Assembly (NCBI GenBank): GCA_900660155.1
Contig: CABFPE010000143.1
Span: forward strand, 647,769 to 711,768
Source of the DNA: Hofstenia miamia
Lineage: Eukaryota > Xenacoelomorpha > Acoela > Hofsteniidae
DNA length: 64,000 nt
Reading direction: 5' to 3'
Positions 24,722-36,663 of the stretch are shown one piece after another. The notes below the pieces were generated by a model. That model was not told where the DNA came from. It saw only the letters and a list, made by a program, of their open reading frames with translations, and did not search any database. Position numbers and translations under genes: made by a program. Numbering within the stretch: the first letter of the stretch is position 1; each line of letters opens with the position of its first letter.

Positions 24722-27606
24722 TTTTTGTTTTCTTTTTGTTTTAAAATTTCTTGCCCTCCCATTTTCTTTGAATTGCTTATGTAGTTTTGCTTCAGTAATT
24801 GTAAGAGTTACGCCTAAACATTTTCTTTCGGGGATTCGTACGTTAAATCCCGGCCTTTTAAGAGACAAAAATTCAACCGATCGGGTATAGCTAATTTTTT
24901 AGATGAACTCAATTCTAAGTTCTTAGATATGCATGTACAATGTGCATATACATGTGTTTCGAAAGGGGCTAACAGTGTTGGTAAGGTTGTTGATGGCAAC
25001 TATTAAATAAGTAGAAAACTTAAATAGCTTTAAAAACTTTATAATGCACGGTTACCATGTTAATCTTAACCGTTTACTGTTGAAGATTGTAAACATCATA
25101 TTCTGGTGTCATTGAGAATGTTTGTATAGTGTTTCATATATTTGTTTTGTTTTCTACGTGTATATTACATTTTCATATGAGACGTAGTTTTCGATTGTTT
25201 ATTTATACGTTTGTGGCAGTCATGTGTTTATTTTTGGAGTATCACTCCGTTTATGTTCAGCCTATTTATTATTATTTTTAAACAGCTGTTTTCTACCACT
25301 TGTTTTATTTTAACTCCCCCTTCTATTAATGCAAAAACTGCTGTTAAATTTCCAATATAACATATAAAATTTAACAATTCAAAGTATTTAAAGACACTAT
25401 CAAATTTTTCATTTTTAAATCATTCGTTTGTTATTTTCAAACACACTTAAACTTAATTTACCAGTTAATTTTTAGTTGATATCCAGCAGTTACCCAATTT
25501 TAATCTTACTCTGTGTTATGCATTAGTTTTTGCATTGCAATGAAAGATAACATGATTTTATTAATTTATAAATTCTTGAAATTGCAAGGTTTAAATAAAC
25601 CTATAGTCATTACAAACAAGGTATTCTTAATACATATTTGTGAAAAAATACAAATTCCAAAAAGTAGCAGCTTAATGGATTATAAATATGCGTGGAAACC
25701 ACAAATGATTTTGTTCAATAAGAGTTGCATAAATTTTGAATGTCTTAATGAATAGAATAGAAATTATTCTTTCTTTAGTTTCAGTTTTTTAAACTGTTGG
25801 AGTTCCAATCATTTATTTTTATTTGCATGCATCTTCTGCTTCAGCACACAACAGAAATGTTTGCTTTCTGTTGTTTCCAATTTAGTTTACAATAATAACT
25901 TTTTTTAAAGTTATCAATTTAGTAAATATTTTTAGTTATTTAAAATCAATACTGGTCCCTAGAGCATCATGCAATCTTATTTACATAGTGGATAATTATG
26001 AAATGAGGGTAGTTAAGGCCTTCGAAGTGTTGAAAATCCCCTTCAAAATTCGCAGTTCTGCACATAGAACAATTCTTTGGAAGTTCACTTCTTCAACTTT
26101 AGCACAGATTGGGTATAATAACAAGCACATATATCTTTCGTTACTTCATGTACGCATATATCGGTTATTTTCATTTTTTCATGTGACAAGGTGTTTTGAA
26201 GGTCCTCTGACAGTCTCTTTAACTTTATATCTACATCGTACTAGTTAACAAGGGAAACTCCAAAATTGTAACCTTCAAAATGCTTTTTACACAGTTCTTG
26301 TACTTTCGGTCTACGTACTTTTGTGCTCAGAGAGAAAGTAGAGAAGAAAGAACTTGATCTCTTAGACCTACTTATAGAAGTTTCATTAAAATGAGAGCTA
26401 ACTTTCATGTTTAGCGTCTTTATATAATGTTAGCTTCGATTTCCTCACTTGTAGTGAGATAATCTAAAACATTGTTTACCCTGCACGATAACATCGCTAG
26501 CATCAGAAATGTCAAACCTGCCCTCGGTGTTAGTTTTAGCACATTTATCAATTTCCCATTTTTGTAAATACTATTCATTGATAATGAACTGTTTTTAAAT
26601 AAGCTTTTAGTGACAGGCCTTGTACTAAACTAATATTTTCATGACGCTTGTATAGCAAATTCACAATTTAGGATTTAGGTGCTCAAGACCGCACATTCTA
26701 TCCTAAATCTTTACAACTTTGACCCTCATCCTGTGTTTACCATTATTTATCATGTGCATTTAAGAAAATTCAGAATTTTTTACGAAAAAACACAAACTTT
26801 AATTAATTGTTAATTAACTAATATTACAAAAGAAATTGTCCTAAGGCTCATTTAGGAATCATGTCGAAGATATAATTACCCTTGACATTTAAATTATCAC
26901 CCTCACACCTTTTAGAATGACAGTTTGTTCATTGCCCACTGGTAGCCTACTACGAGCAATTTGCGACCATAACGAGCGAGTATAATTGCTTACATCATGT
27001 CCCAACCTCAGAGTGCTCTTCTATATTTGGTTCTCCATTCCCCATTTGTAACAGACGCGCTTAAACAGGATAATTAGCCTGAAATTGGCTTTATTATCAC
27101 TACAAAATCCAAATATTGACTAATTAGAGACTCAATATGGGTCATCAGTAAAGTGATGTGTCACCTCGCTTCAAACATGTAATTAATGTTTAAATTGTCA
27201 ATCAATTTAATAGAGCATTGGATTTTGATTAGTTGGGAAGTAGAATCATGTGCAGATTTAATAATTACCATGCACTTAATATTTCTGCCGAACTGTAGAT
27301 TGCTTGAACATTGAACATTTAAAGAGCTGGTTAAAGTATAGTAATAGGACGCTCGGGATTGCACCGTCCGCCTAGTTTGGCTTGTAATTGAAGAGTGGGC
27401 TATAAGTGAGGCTTATTATAATTTATTAACACATGCCGGTGTGCTCTAGAACACGGTTGTTGATTTGTTTCGATTTGTTCGATTGTACTTGGGGCACTAT
27501 AAACTATAGTCGCTAACAGTCGTTCATTTTATGGAGTGGTTTACTTGCCGAATTTGCTTGCTTCAATGCACTTTTAAACTCATTCTCTCTACAGTTTCAA
27601 TTAGAA
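24722..27606. other. A+T-rich DNA without a recognisable gene
   Basis: No family or paired-end element was recognised. Frames of 60-86 codons (for example 25,988-26,248) have no identifiable relatives. Confidence 0.55.
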
Positions 27607-28997
27607 ATTTCATGATAGTGCTTATTCGATCGTGACATAATTATTTTCTAATATTCATAGAACACTACATGCATATATTTAGCATAAAATAAACGTACAT
27701 ACAATTATATGTACTCCTTGGTAGCGACTTAGCGTCTCTTTGCAGAATTGAAAAATTGGAATCTGGATAGTCCAATATTTTATAGCCTTTGCCATGTATA
27801 GAAATATTCAGGGACTTAATCAAGTGAATGCTCCAGAGGCGGCCAAAATGGGCCAGCCAGATAATTAAGTTAAGATATGTGTGACCTCACTGTAGGGTTG
27901 TCACTTTGATCAAGTTGCAGAGAGACTTAAATGGGGATTGGGGTTCTTAGTGCATTTTTATTAACAAGTATGTAATATTGTTTTAGATAGTTAGTATAAT
28001 AACTAAGTCGCAAATTGAAGAAGATGTGTGGCAAACAGAGGAGAATATATGTGATGTATTAAGACTCTCAAAAGATAATAATCTAATCATAAATCAAAAG
28101 AAATCGGCAGTATTAACTTTTGCACATCGTAATATTAAAAGTCCAAAATTGTTGTCAGAGGTAAGAAAAATAAACAAATATGGTGATTTTGAGTTTCCGG
28201 CAGTTAATCAAACGAAGTACTTGGGAATTACGGTAAATAAAGATATTACTTGGAATGAACAGGTAGATGCGGTCACTAAAAAGGCTTTTAGGTGCATACT
28301 TNATTTCATGATAGTGCTTATTCGATCGTGACATAATTATTTTCTAATATTCATAGAACACTACATGCATATATTTAGCATAAAATAAACGTACATACAA
28401 TTATATGTACTCCTTGGTAGCGACTTAGCGTCTCTTTGCAGAATTGAAAAATTGGAATCTGGATAGTCCAATATTTTATAGCCTTTGCCATGTATAGAAA
28501 TATTCAGGGACTTAATCAAGTGAATGCTCCAGAGGCGGCCAAAATGGGCCAGCCAGATAATTAAGTTAAGATATGTGTGACCTCACTGTAGGGTTGTCAC
28601 TTTGATCAAGTTGCAGAGAGACTTAAATGGGGATTGGGGTTCTTAGTGCATTTTTATTAACAAGTATGTAATATTGTTTTAGATAGTTAGTATAATAACT
28701 AAGTCGCAAATTGAAGAAGATGTGTGGCAAACAGAGGAGAATATATGTGATGTATTAAGACTCTCAAAAGATAATAATCTAATCATAAATCAAAAGAAAT
28801 CGGCAGTATTAACTTTTGCACATCGTAATATTAAAAGTCCAAAATTGTTGTCAGAGGTAAGAAAAATAAACAAATATGGTGATTTTGAGTTTCCGTCAGT
28901 TAATCAAACGAAGTACTTGGGAATTACGGTAAATAAAGATATTACTTGGAATGAACAGGTAGATGCGGTCACTAAAAAGGCTTTTAGGTGCATACTT
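27607..28997 (+). repeat. 695-bp tandem duplication with a single N at the junction
   Basis: Positions 27,607-28,301 are repeated at 28,303-28,997 with an offset of 696. The only difference I found is G at 28,200 versus T at 28,896. The two copies are separated by a single N at 28,302. The duplicated unit is about 390 bases of ordinary flanking DNA plus the first 300 bases of a 5'-truncated LINE. A near-identical repeat ending exactly at an N is the usual signature of overlapping contig ends that an assembler failed to merge. Confidence 0.9.
27990..28301 (+). mobile_element. Duplicate of the LINE 5' end (first copy)
   Basis: This encodes the same peptide as the second copy (WQTEENICDV... to KAFRCIL) for about 95 codons, then runs into the N at 28,302. 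One codon differs (Ala here, Ser in the second copy). It is probably not a separate insertion but half of the assembly duplication. Confidence 0.7.
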
Positions 28998-29442
28998 AGC
29001 ATGAAATTCTTTATAGAATTTCTAATGCCAGAAAGAAAATGGTTAATTTTTAAAACATACATTCTACCAATTTATTTGTATGCATCTGTAGTTTGGGTTC
29101 CGGGAATAACAAACAAAAACCGGAAGACGTTAAGAAAACCTATTAAACTATATGCAAAAATTGCTAAGTTAAATAAGTGTGAACTTATTTCGTGTATTAA
29201 TGCAACTTTCAATGCAATGTTTAAGAAATATACAATGAAAGTGTATACTGATAAGTATCACCCAATGAATGAAAGGATAAAGTTTTCAAGAAGCCAAACA
29301 CGAACAAAGGTCATATTGGAGAAAATTCATGATACAAGGTACTCAAAAACTTTCCTACCTGCAGCCTTAAAGTATATTAACTCTGGAACTCTCCCCCAGT
29401 TCCTATAGCAAATATTTCTGAATAAATCCAATTTCCTTTTTA

Positions 29443-29461
29443 CAGAGCGCTTTGCGCTGTG
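29443..29461 (+). other. Stem-loop in LINE 3' UTR
   Basis: CAGAGCGC-TTT-GCGCTGTG folds into an 8-bp stem with one G-G mismatch and a three-base loop. It lies 20 bases before the microsatellite tail. Some LINE reverse transcriptases recognise such a 3' stem-loop; that role is inferred here. Confidence 0.6.
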
Positions 29462-29480
29462 TACGGGAATTAAAGCTTGG

Positions 29481-29506
29481 ATATATATATATATATATAT
29501 ATATAT
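29481..29506. repeat. (AT)13 tail of the LINE
   Basis: The array starts directly at the 3' end of the LINE, in place of a poly(A) tail. Confidence 0.8.
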
Positions 29507-31150
29507 TGCAATTTATCAAAAGGAAGATTTTTTGAAGAAATGTAAATTCCTATTTAAATTGAACCAGAGGGGCCAGACACCACGCCAGAGATCACTTACT
29601 CTACATAATGCAATAAAAAGTTGTTCTCTGGTCCAAGCAGATCACGGGACCCTTAAAATAGGCAAGTTAAGAATCAAATTTGTCACTTGTTTCGCGAATC
29701 CAGAGTTATATTTTTTATTTAATCTTACTAAGATATCGATATTTAATTTTGTAATATAATATAATGTAAAACGCCGCTAAAATAGCATAGACATGTGTTG
29801 TGGGTGTGGGCATTGTAAACAGATGGGGATGCAGACAGCCAATAATTTAAAACGAGTACGAATACAAACCGATTCAAGCAATTAATCACCCACATATCAC
29901 TCTACAAACAATTTGTTTACAACTTTATTACTACGTTTGTTTTTGAACATAAACTACGTTTACGTGCAGTGAAATGATAATGAGATATAATTTAATTTTT
30001 TATTGATTGTGCGTTTCTTTTTCATACACCTTGTTCTTAACGTGCTATTCGTTTTTTAATAATACCTAATAACTGGGATGTTTCAATTTCTTAGATTTGT
30101 AGCATTGAACTGGTTGTGTCACCGAAATGGCCTTGATCGTCTATTAATTTCAATATTTTCCATGATTCGAGTTGTCAACTCTCGAGTTCTAATCGAATCA
30201 ATTTGATTCGAATATTTGCAGATGTGTAAGACCTGGTGCAATACTATCTAAACAGGTTGAAAATTGGTTGAAGTCCGTCTTCGAGTTCTGAAAATGAGTT
30301 TCATCTCTATTGTATGAAGAATTTTCGTGTATACATCCTATGTCACTAAGCCCAAAAATTCAATGAGCTCTTACAGCCTATGTAAACCGTAAAATCTAAG
30401 ACAGCGAAATGAATTGAATAATTGCCAAGAGTGGGTGAATTGCTATGGAATTAGCTTTGTTATGGAAGGATTCTCCCCCTATTGGCAGTCTTTGAATTTA
30501 GTTCGCGTACAGAGCACCGTAATTTAACGAACTTTTTATTGCTGCTCACCTCTATTTTAGTCAGCAATTTGGCCAAAATTGCGTTAGACTTCAGATGAAT
30601 TTAACAATTGCGCATAAATGGAATTTACAAAGCGAAATTTATTCTGTGGCGTGTTTAAGAGGCGTATTTCGCTTTGTTGACTTTTGGAATTGGAATTTAT
30701 TTTCTTAGGAAAGATGCCTTCCTTCGATTGGTGAATTTTGAGATGGATGCATGACGATGGTGTGAGACTTTGTTTTTTTATTGAGATAGACTTTGTCAAT
30801 TAATCAATTGAGTTGGTTTTATTAGTTTTAATAATAAATAACGACTAATCTTTAATGTCTATACTCCAATATGCTGTAAAATATTTATCACTTCCTTTTC
30901 GAATCAATCGTCTAAGAACATCAAACATATGCAACTGTGCCTTCAATTATTTCATTTGGCTTACATTTCATCATCTCAGGTCATGTTTTCCAACTTCTCT
31001 TTATCAATAGTTAACATATGTGGAAGATCAAGATTTACTAAAAACTGCCTTGTGTACCCTAACAACAAAGGCTTTAAGAGAGAATGCCATACTGCATTAT
31101 AATATGATATTTCAACATGCATTTTACAGATTTTTTATGTCAACTCCATA
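29507..31150. other. Sequence without a recognisable gene
   Basis: A 75-codon frame at 29,532-29,759 is unrecognised. At 30,193-30,211 there is an inverted repeat with 9-base arms TCGAATCAA/TTGATTCGA and a one-base centre. Nothing else was identified. Confidence 0.5.
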
Positions 31151-31329
31151 CTTTAATACAAGGGTGATCAGGGTGCTCAGCCCCCCCCTTGTTAAAGTTA
31201 TATTACCATTAGAGCTGTCCGTTGGATTTTGTTGAGAAATTTAATTTGGTCAAAATATAACATAAAAATACAGTGCTCAAATTTAGAGCCCCCTTGTTAA
31301 TTATTTAGGAGTACAGCACTGCTGTAATA
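31151..31329. mobile_element. Small hAT-type MITE
   Basis: The element 31,159-31,321 (163 bp) is flanked by CTTTAATA (31,151-31,158) and CTGTAATA (31,322-31,329), seven of eight bases identical, fitting an 8-bp hAT target duplication. Its ends start CAAGGGTGATCA and, inverted, CAGTGCTGTACTC, agreeing at CA and a few other positions. Two copies of a GTGCTCA...GCCCCC..TTGTTAA motif lie inside it in direct orientation near the two ends. Confidence 0.6.
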
Positions 31330-32517
31330 TATCTTTAAATATAATACATTAATTAAATCAATTAAAATGTATTTGCATATAATTGAATAAAGTGGCATTT
31401 GTTGTCCAAACGTACGTAATTTTTTAACGTATGTAAAAGTTTAAGTACTTTTTCTTCATTGACAATTAGTGTTGGTATGCAGATTATTCACTTACGGTTT
31501 TTGCAGAAGATATTTTCTGTACTAATAGATAATTGTAATATATAAATATCGGCGACTTCTTTTCTAAACTTATACATGATTATGTGGTCAACCAGGGGTC
31601 AAACTTATTATCTTAATTCTCATTAGCACCACATGCTTACTATTTGTTAACTGTACTAATTTCGCCATAAAAGGGGATTTGACCCTCACCTATCCATCTG
31701 TCTGCATATTGTAAAATAAGATACTCTATTTCTTACATCAAATCTCATACATAAAATTAATTTATATGCTATATCTGTTTTGCTAAAATTTCCGGAAATT
31801 TCCATTACTTTTCTAGTCTAAAAAGTGTAGACTGTTAGTTTTATTAAGTTGTAAAAATGTGCGGTTGGATGATGGTGAAAAGCATTGCGTCTATAGCATG
31901 CATACAAAAAATGATAGATAAACCTTCTCAAATAATAAAGAACAATTCGCATGTTTAGAAGAACTATATGATCGTTTCTTCCTGCAACATGGCTTGGATT
32001 TGAATCATAATTATTTGATAGGAAATAAATAAAAGCAGAAATGTACGAATAATAACCAGGGGCTACAAACAATAATGGTCACCATGCCCTTCTCGTCATC
32101 CCTTTTCTCTTTATTGATAGATATAATTTTCCTATTTACATATAATATACATCCAATTTATTTTCCATTTTTTAGCTTAAGCCGCCTAGAAATTTTTCTA
32201 ATCTTTGATAGGAAAACAATTAAAGCCTATAATTATAACTCAAAAACTAACAGAGATATTTAAAAAATCTGAAAATTTCACGTTGTCGAGAAGTGTCTCT
32301 TTTTTCATTTCTAAGACTTCGATCGGTGGCAAGCAATTTGAAGTCTATTTAGATAAAAAGAAAATTGAAGTTGGTGGTTACACCATGAGACATTAGACCT
32401 CCTGATGGAGAGAATTTGAATTTTTTTAAAAATTCAAATCTTGAGAAATAGTTCCACTTTTTATGTTCGTTAGGCCAGGATTGTCTTAGCTTGGTTTGTT
32501 TTAATTTATAGTAAGTT
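31330..32517. other. A+T-rich DNA without a recognisable gene
   Basis: No family recognised. Overlapping 62- to 84-codon frames at 31.8-32.4 kb look like chance. Confidence 0.5.
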
Positions 32518-32840
32518 CAGCTCGGCTCGGCTCGGCTCGGCTCGGCTTGCCACATAGAATCTTTCAATGAAGCTCGCTTTAGCTCGATATTTTATTAAAA
32601 ATATTGCGCTTCCAGAATTTTTTTACATAGCTCTTCCTATTATTTAATAAAAAATTCTAAAATAAGATTATAAGAAAGACATAGTGAATGAAAAATCAAA
32701 AAATCTGCATATTCAAATTAACAAGCAGAACTATCAATTTGCTTTGCTTAAAAAAGTCTCGTTTTGGGCTCGTTATTATATCCAATGCAATGCTCAAACT
32801 CGGCTCTGTTCGTTAGAAACTCGGCTTGCTGACAAGTCTG
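32518..32840. mobile_element. hAT-type MITE, second copy of the CTCGG family
   Basis: This aligns along nearly its whole length with 7011-7290, in the same orientation. The shared core runs from GCTCTTCCTATTATTTAATAA to AAATTAACAAGCAG and on to TTTTGGGCTCGTT. The right end (inverted: CAGACTTGTCAGCAAGCC) matches the family terminus. The left part has expanded into five tandem CTCGG units at 32,521-32,545, and the left terminal repeat and target duplication are not recognisable, so this copy is older or left-truncated. Confidence 0.8.
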
Positions 32841-33997
32841 CTTCAGCACAGTAATACGTGGGAGTATGTTCGCCAATAAATGTTTCCAAATTTCCTAATA
32901 CTAATAGAAAAAAATTGTTGAAAATGTATGAAAACCGGCTTGTCATTTTCAAAGTACATAGACAGTTTAGGGTTAATTTGAATATTTTTATAATTTTCGG
33001 TTTCAATCGCTAAACAACTTTAATGAAGAGAACGTTGCGAATTGCTATTTTGTATTGCATATTAGTTGGAACTGACTGCCGGGTGAAAGATTCTTAAACG
33101 AACTAAGTTTATAATTGGGCTGTACAACTTATTCTGGTTGGACTATCTCATTGAACCTACATCACCGTTTTCCATTCTCATTTAGATTTTGGGCCAAATT
33201 CGTATTATGTATTCCTTATTTTGTTGTATTTTAGCTAATTGATGATTGTGTAGGTAAATTATGTCGGGGCGTTTTAACATAACAATTGGCCAACATTTCG
33301 GCCTCATTTTCAACCCTAATTTGCATATACACTTATAGCACGTGCGCAGTAATCCTTTTGCATTTAAATCCACTCTTAAATTCATGAATCGCTTTAAGCT
33401 TCATGTCATGACCTGTGCATAGTTTTGCTTAGCTTCTTCCTGTATAAGCTTTACATTTACTTAATATATTTCTAATCAATCTATTCAATGATCATTGCTA
33501 ACGATGCAATGCCGGAATTTGAAATCCGGGTAAACATGCATTGTGCACTATCTTTGATTGCTCAATTGTGATTAGGATATACACAGACATATATTAGGCA
33601 TATGAAACCTGTTTTACAAATGTTTACAAGTTATTTTTTATTAAAGTGTTCACTTTAACATAGACTTTACTTTTGGTTACGGCTGATGTATGAAAAAGTT
33701 CAAAGAAAATGTATATAGGAACATTAAATAATAGATTTTTAAATCTTTACAAGTTAGTTATAATGAAAGAAAAATATATATACATGTATATATATATATA
33801 TACATATACGATTTCTGTTTTTTGGTACGCTAGGACTATGCCGAATAGTTCGGGTACAAGATTTAGATATGATATATATATATATATATATATATATATC
33901 CTATAAGATTTTTACCAGGTCAATTTTTTTTAAAAAAGATTTAAGTTGTCTCCATCGCTACTGTTCAGGTAATCATGAGGTGGAAAGCCTATGCGAA
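32841..33997. other. A+T-rich DNA with (TA)n arrays, no recognisable gene
   Basis: Contains microsatellites at 33,774-33,808 and 33,872-33,899. The frame of alternating Tyr and Ile here is translation of these arrays. Confidence 0.6.
33774..33899. repeat. Two (TA)n microsatellites
   Basis: An imperfect array at 33,774-33,808 and a pure (AT)14 at 33,872-33,899, about 60 bases apart. Confidence 0.9.
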
Positions 33998-34200
33998 CAA
34001 CAACAATAGATCAATCAAACCCATTTGGGCGGGCCATGCGAAAATCAGAGGCTGTGGCGCCGAAAACGCCTACCACCACGCAACGGCACGCCTCATTGGA
34101 CCAGTGCGATTTTAAAAGGTATTCTTCTATACTGTGGCGTTTTCAGATTTTCGATGTTAGTTCTTAAGTTACAAGAGCTTAAATTTTTTTGAGCAACCAT
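33998..34200. repeat. Dispersed repeat, copy 1
   Basis: Collinear similarity to 57,171-57,350: GGCCATGCG..AA..TCA (34,032 versus 57,198), GATTTTAA (34,110 versus 57,233), a TCTAT.CT.TGG..TTT segment (34,126 versus 57,271), and TTAAAT..TTTTTGAG near 34,177 versus 57,330. It is less A+T-rich than its surroundings. The family is unknown. Confidence 0.45.
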
Positions 34201-36626
34201 AAAAATATAAAAATTCCAGGTTAATTATAAATTTACTAGTAAAACCTTTGCCTGTCACCTGTCGCTATGCTTTTTAGCAAAATATAAATAATATATTTAC
34301 ACATAATTAAAGTTATTGTAAAATTAAAGCTTAAGCCTCCTATCAATTTCCTTTTCACCAATTAGATACTGTACGACTGAGCGGTTAAAATCGCATTTCA
34401 TTTACTAAAACTATGAGGAAATTTCACATTTAGTTTATAGCCTGATAAAGATAGTGGTAGAAAACCCAAGTGACATTTGTCAAATTTCTGTGAAAAATTC
34501 CTTCTTGCAGTGATGTTATGAAATTTGTTTTAATATAGAAGATGAAACCATAAACTATAGACATAGTATATTGCCTCACGAGCGTACACTTGAAAAACTC
34601 AAAGCTAGCCTAATTTTATAAGAAATGAAAAACCTTGATATGGATAGATAGGGTTTTTTAACATCTCACTAACCATTACTCCTGTAAAAAATGTATACGT
34701 GTAAATTTTTAGAAACTTACAATTGAATTATTAGTTATAATTGATCCGGGCTGGTTTGCTTGTGTTTATTTAAAGTGAATATTTTAGTAATTGTTCGCGG
34801 AATTATCGGCGAGTTTTATATCCAATGAGAACTGATGTCTTTGTTGTGTTAGTTAACAGCGCTTTGTACTTAAAGAAAAATCGCTTTACACTTCTTTTTC
34901 TTGAACTTATATCAACGGCTGTTTACACCTTGCCATTTGTTACCAGTTAGCACAGATTTCTGACAATCGCACTCCCCTCATTATGTCTGCTCGATAACAC
35001 CATTCTCTTTGTACTGGCCCTGTTTTCGTGTTGTCGTTGTTTGGTGCACTAACAATTTCGGGCTTTGAGAAAGTGCTTCTTTTGGAGGCTCCATGTCATT
35101 TTGAATCTCAAAGATCGGGACAATAACATTCTTTCCTATAATCGTCTTGTCCACACGTGTATATTGCGACCAGCCAATCACTGTTTTCGCACATCATTTC
35201 TGTAACACAAACAAACATCAAATGTCAAAAAGACATGTTTCTATAAATACATTCAAAAATATGTCTTTCAATTTGACGTTTAGGTTTAGGACTTGCTCAA
35301 TAATCTTTATATCTTAGCGACTTGGCCTAACGTAATAAAGTTTTACAAATAATATACAGAATTAAAATATTATTGCTTGAATTTGTTAAGTTTAGACATT
35401 ATACGCATACGTAGATTTGCATGTATATGTATGTTTATATGCATATGTAGATGGAAGCATAGCGTATGTATGCTATGGATGGATGTAGTCCGAATTAGTG
35501 TGTGAGACACTTAATCCTAAGACATTGATATATAAATTTTATGCATTTAAGTAATCGTATTTTGAAATTGTAATTAAATGTTTCTTTGCATCAAGATTAG
35601 TTTAAGTTCTCATATGTTCTTTCAGTATATTTAATTTTTCAAAGTTGCTCTTCAATTTGAATTCTTCGAGTTATCTTCGTTTCAAACCGATACATTGTTA
35701 GATTTTAAACAGAACTGCTAGAGAATACATTTGTTGCCGATTTCAAAATAACGAATTAAAGCACGCCTTGACTTCAATCAGAAACGATTGTTTTGATTGG
35801 TGACCATTTAATAGGTACATATCATTGGCGGTTCCAAATAGTTGGTTTGGATTGCATTTTTAAAGTCTTTTACAATTAAATTTCAAATCATCCATGATTT
35901 TAGGTCATGAATAAAGATTTTTAGGGTTTCTTAGTTTTTCTGCTTATTTACTTTATTATTACTTTTGCACCAGAGGGATTTCTAATTTTTAGCCATTTCT
36001 CTTCGAATAACAACTATGAGCAAATTTTGATACATATTTTCCCAATGGTGACTGGTGACTAATATATTTAAAAATACCTCTCCCCAGAGTGGGTATGTTT
36101 AAAACAACATGTTTAATCACTGCTTATAAAACTATGCCTAAGACAGGTTTAAAAAAACAAGAAAACACCCCACCTATATTTTTTTTGCCATTTACATTCA
36201 GTTATATTAAATGCACCCACCTCGTACAACACACAATTCATAGAGTTTTCTCTTTTTCAGATAAAGACCGCATTTTGTTTATTTTTGATGTATTCGTAGC
36301 ATAACATGTGACATTTCCTTAAAAATAATCATGTAATTTTTTAACCTAGCTAATTTTTGGGGTGTTGCTTCTAGATAGTCACTTTACTAGACTGTAAATG
36401 TTACTGCTTTTTGTAATATTTTTTCTTATTTGTTATTAACGGAATAACCATAAACAGAAATATGAAAAATGTATGATTTAAATTATTTAATGTACCGAAT
36501 GCTTATTAGCTTTAGTATTGCTTTACATTTGAATAATAATTTATAAGAATGAAAGTGATAAATAATGTATTGCTTTTTTAAACACTACTCAGTAATGTGT
36601 AAATATATTTCTTTTTTAATTAATAA

Positions 36627-36663
<37 letters not shown>

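Larger units (their letters stand above)
28686..29506 (+). mobile_element. 5'-truncated LINE (Jockey/CR1-like) with intact 3' end
   Basis: A 228-codon frame (28,722-29,408) is the C-terminal part of a non-LTR reverse transcriptase. NNLIINQKKSAVLTF fits the N.L.IN..K....F motif after the catalytic YADD block. KYLGITVNKDITWNEQV fits the YLG...D..L.W..H motif, and LPIYLYASVVWVPG the following Y...VW segment. The YADD block and endonuclease are absent, so the copy is 5'-truncated, as is usual for LINEs. The frame continues upstream to about 28,690 without Met, so the Met at 28,722 is not a true start. TAG at 29,406 looks like the natural stop. The 3' UTR is short, with AATAAA at 29,421, a hairpin at 29,443-29,461 and an (AT)13 tail at 29,481-29,506. 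The coding frame is undamaged, suggesting a fairly recent insertion. Confidence 0.8.

Noticed and set aside
33709-33906. 65-codon frame with alternating Tyr-Ile
   Set aside because: It is translation of TA microsatellites.
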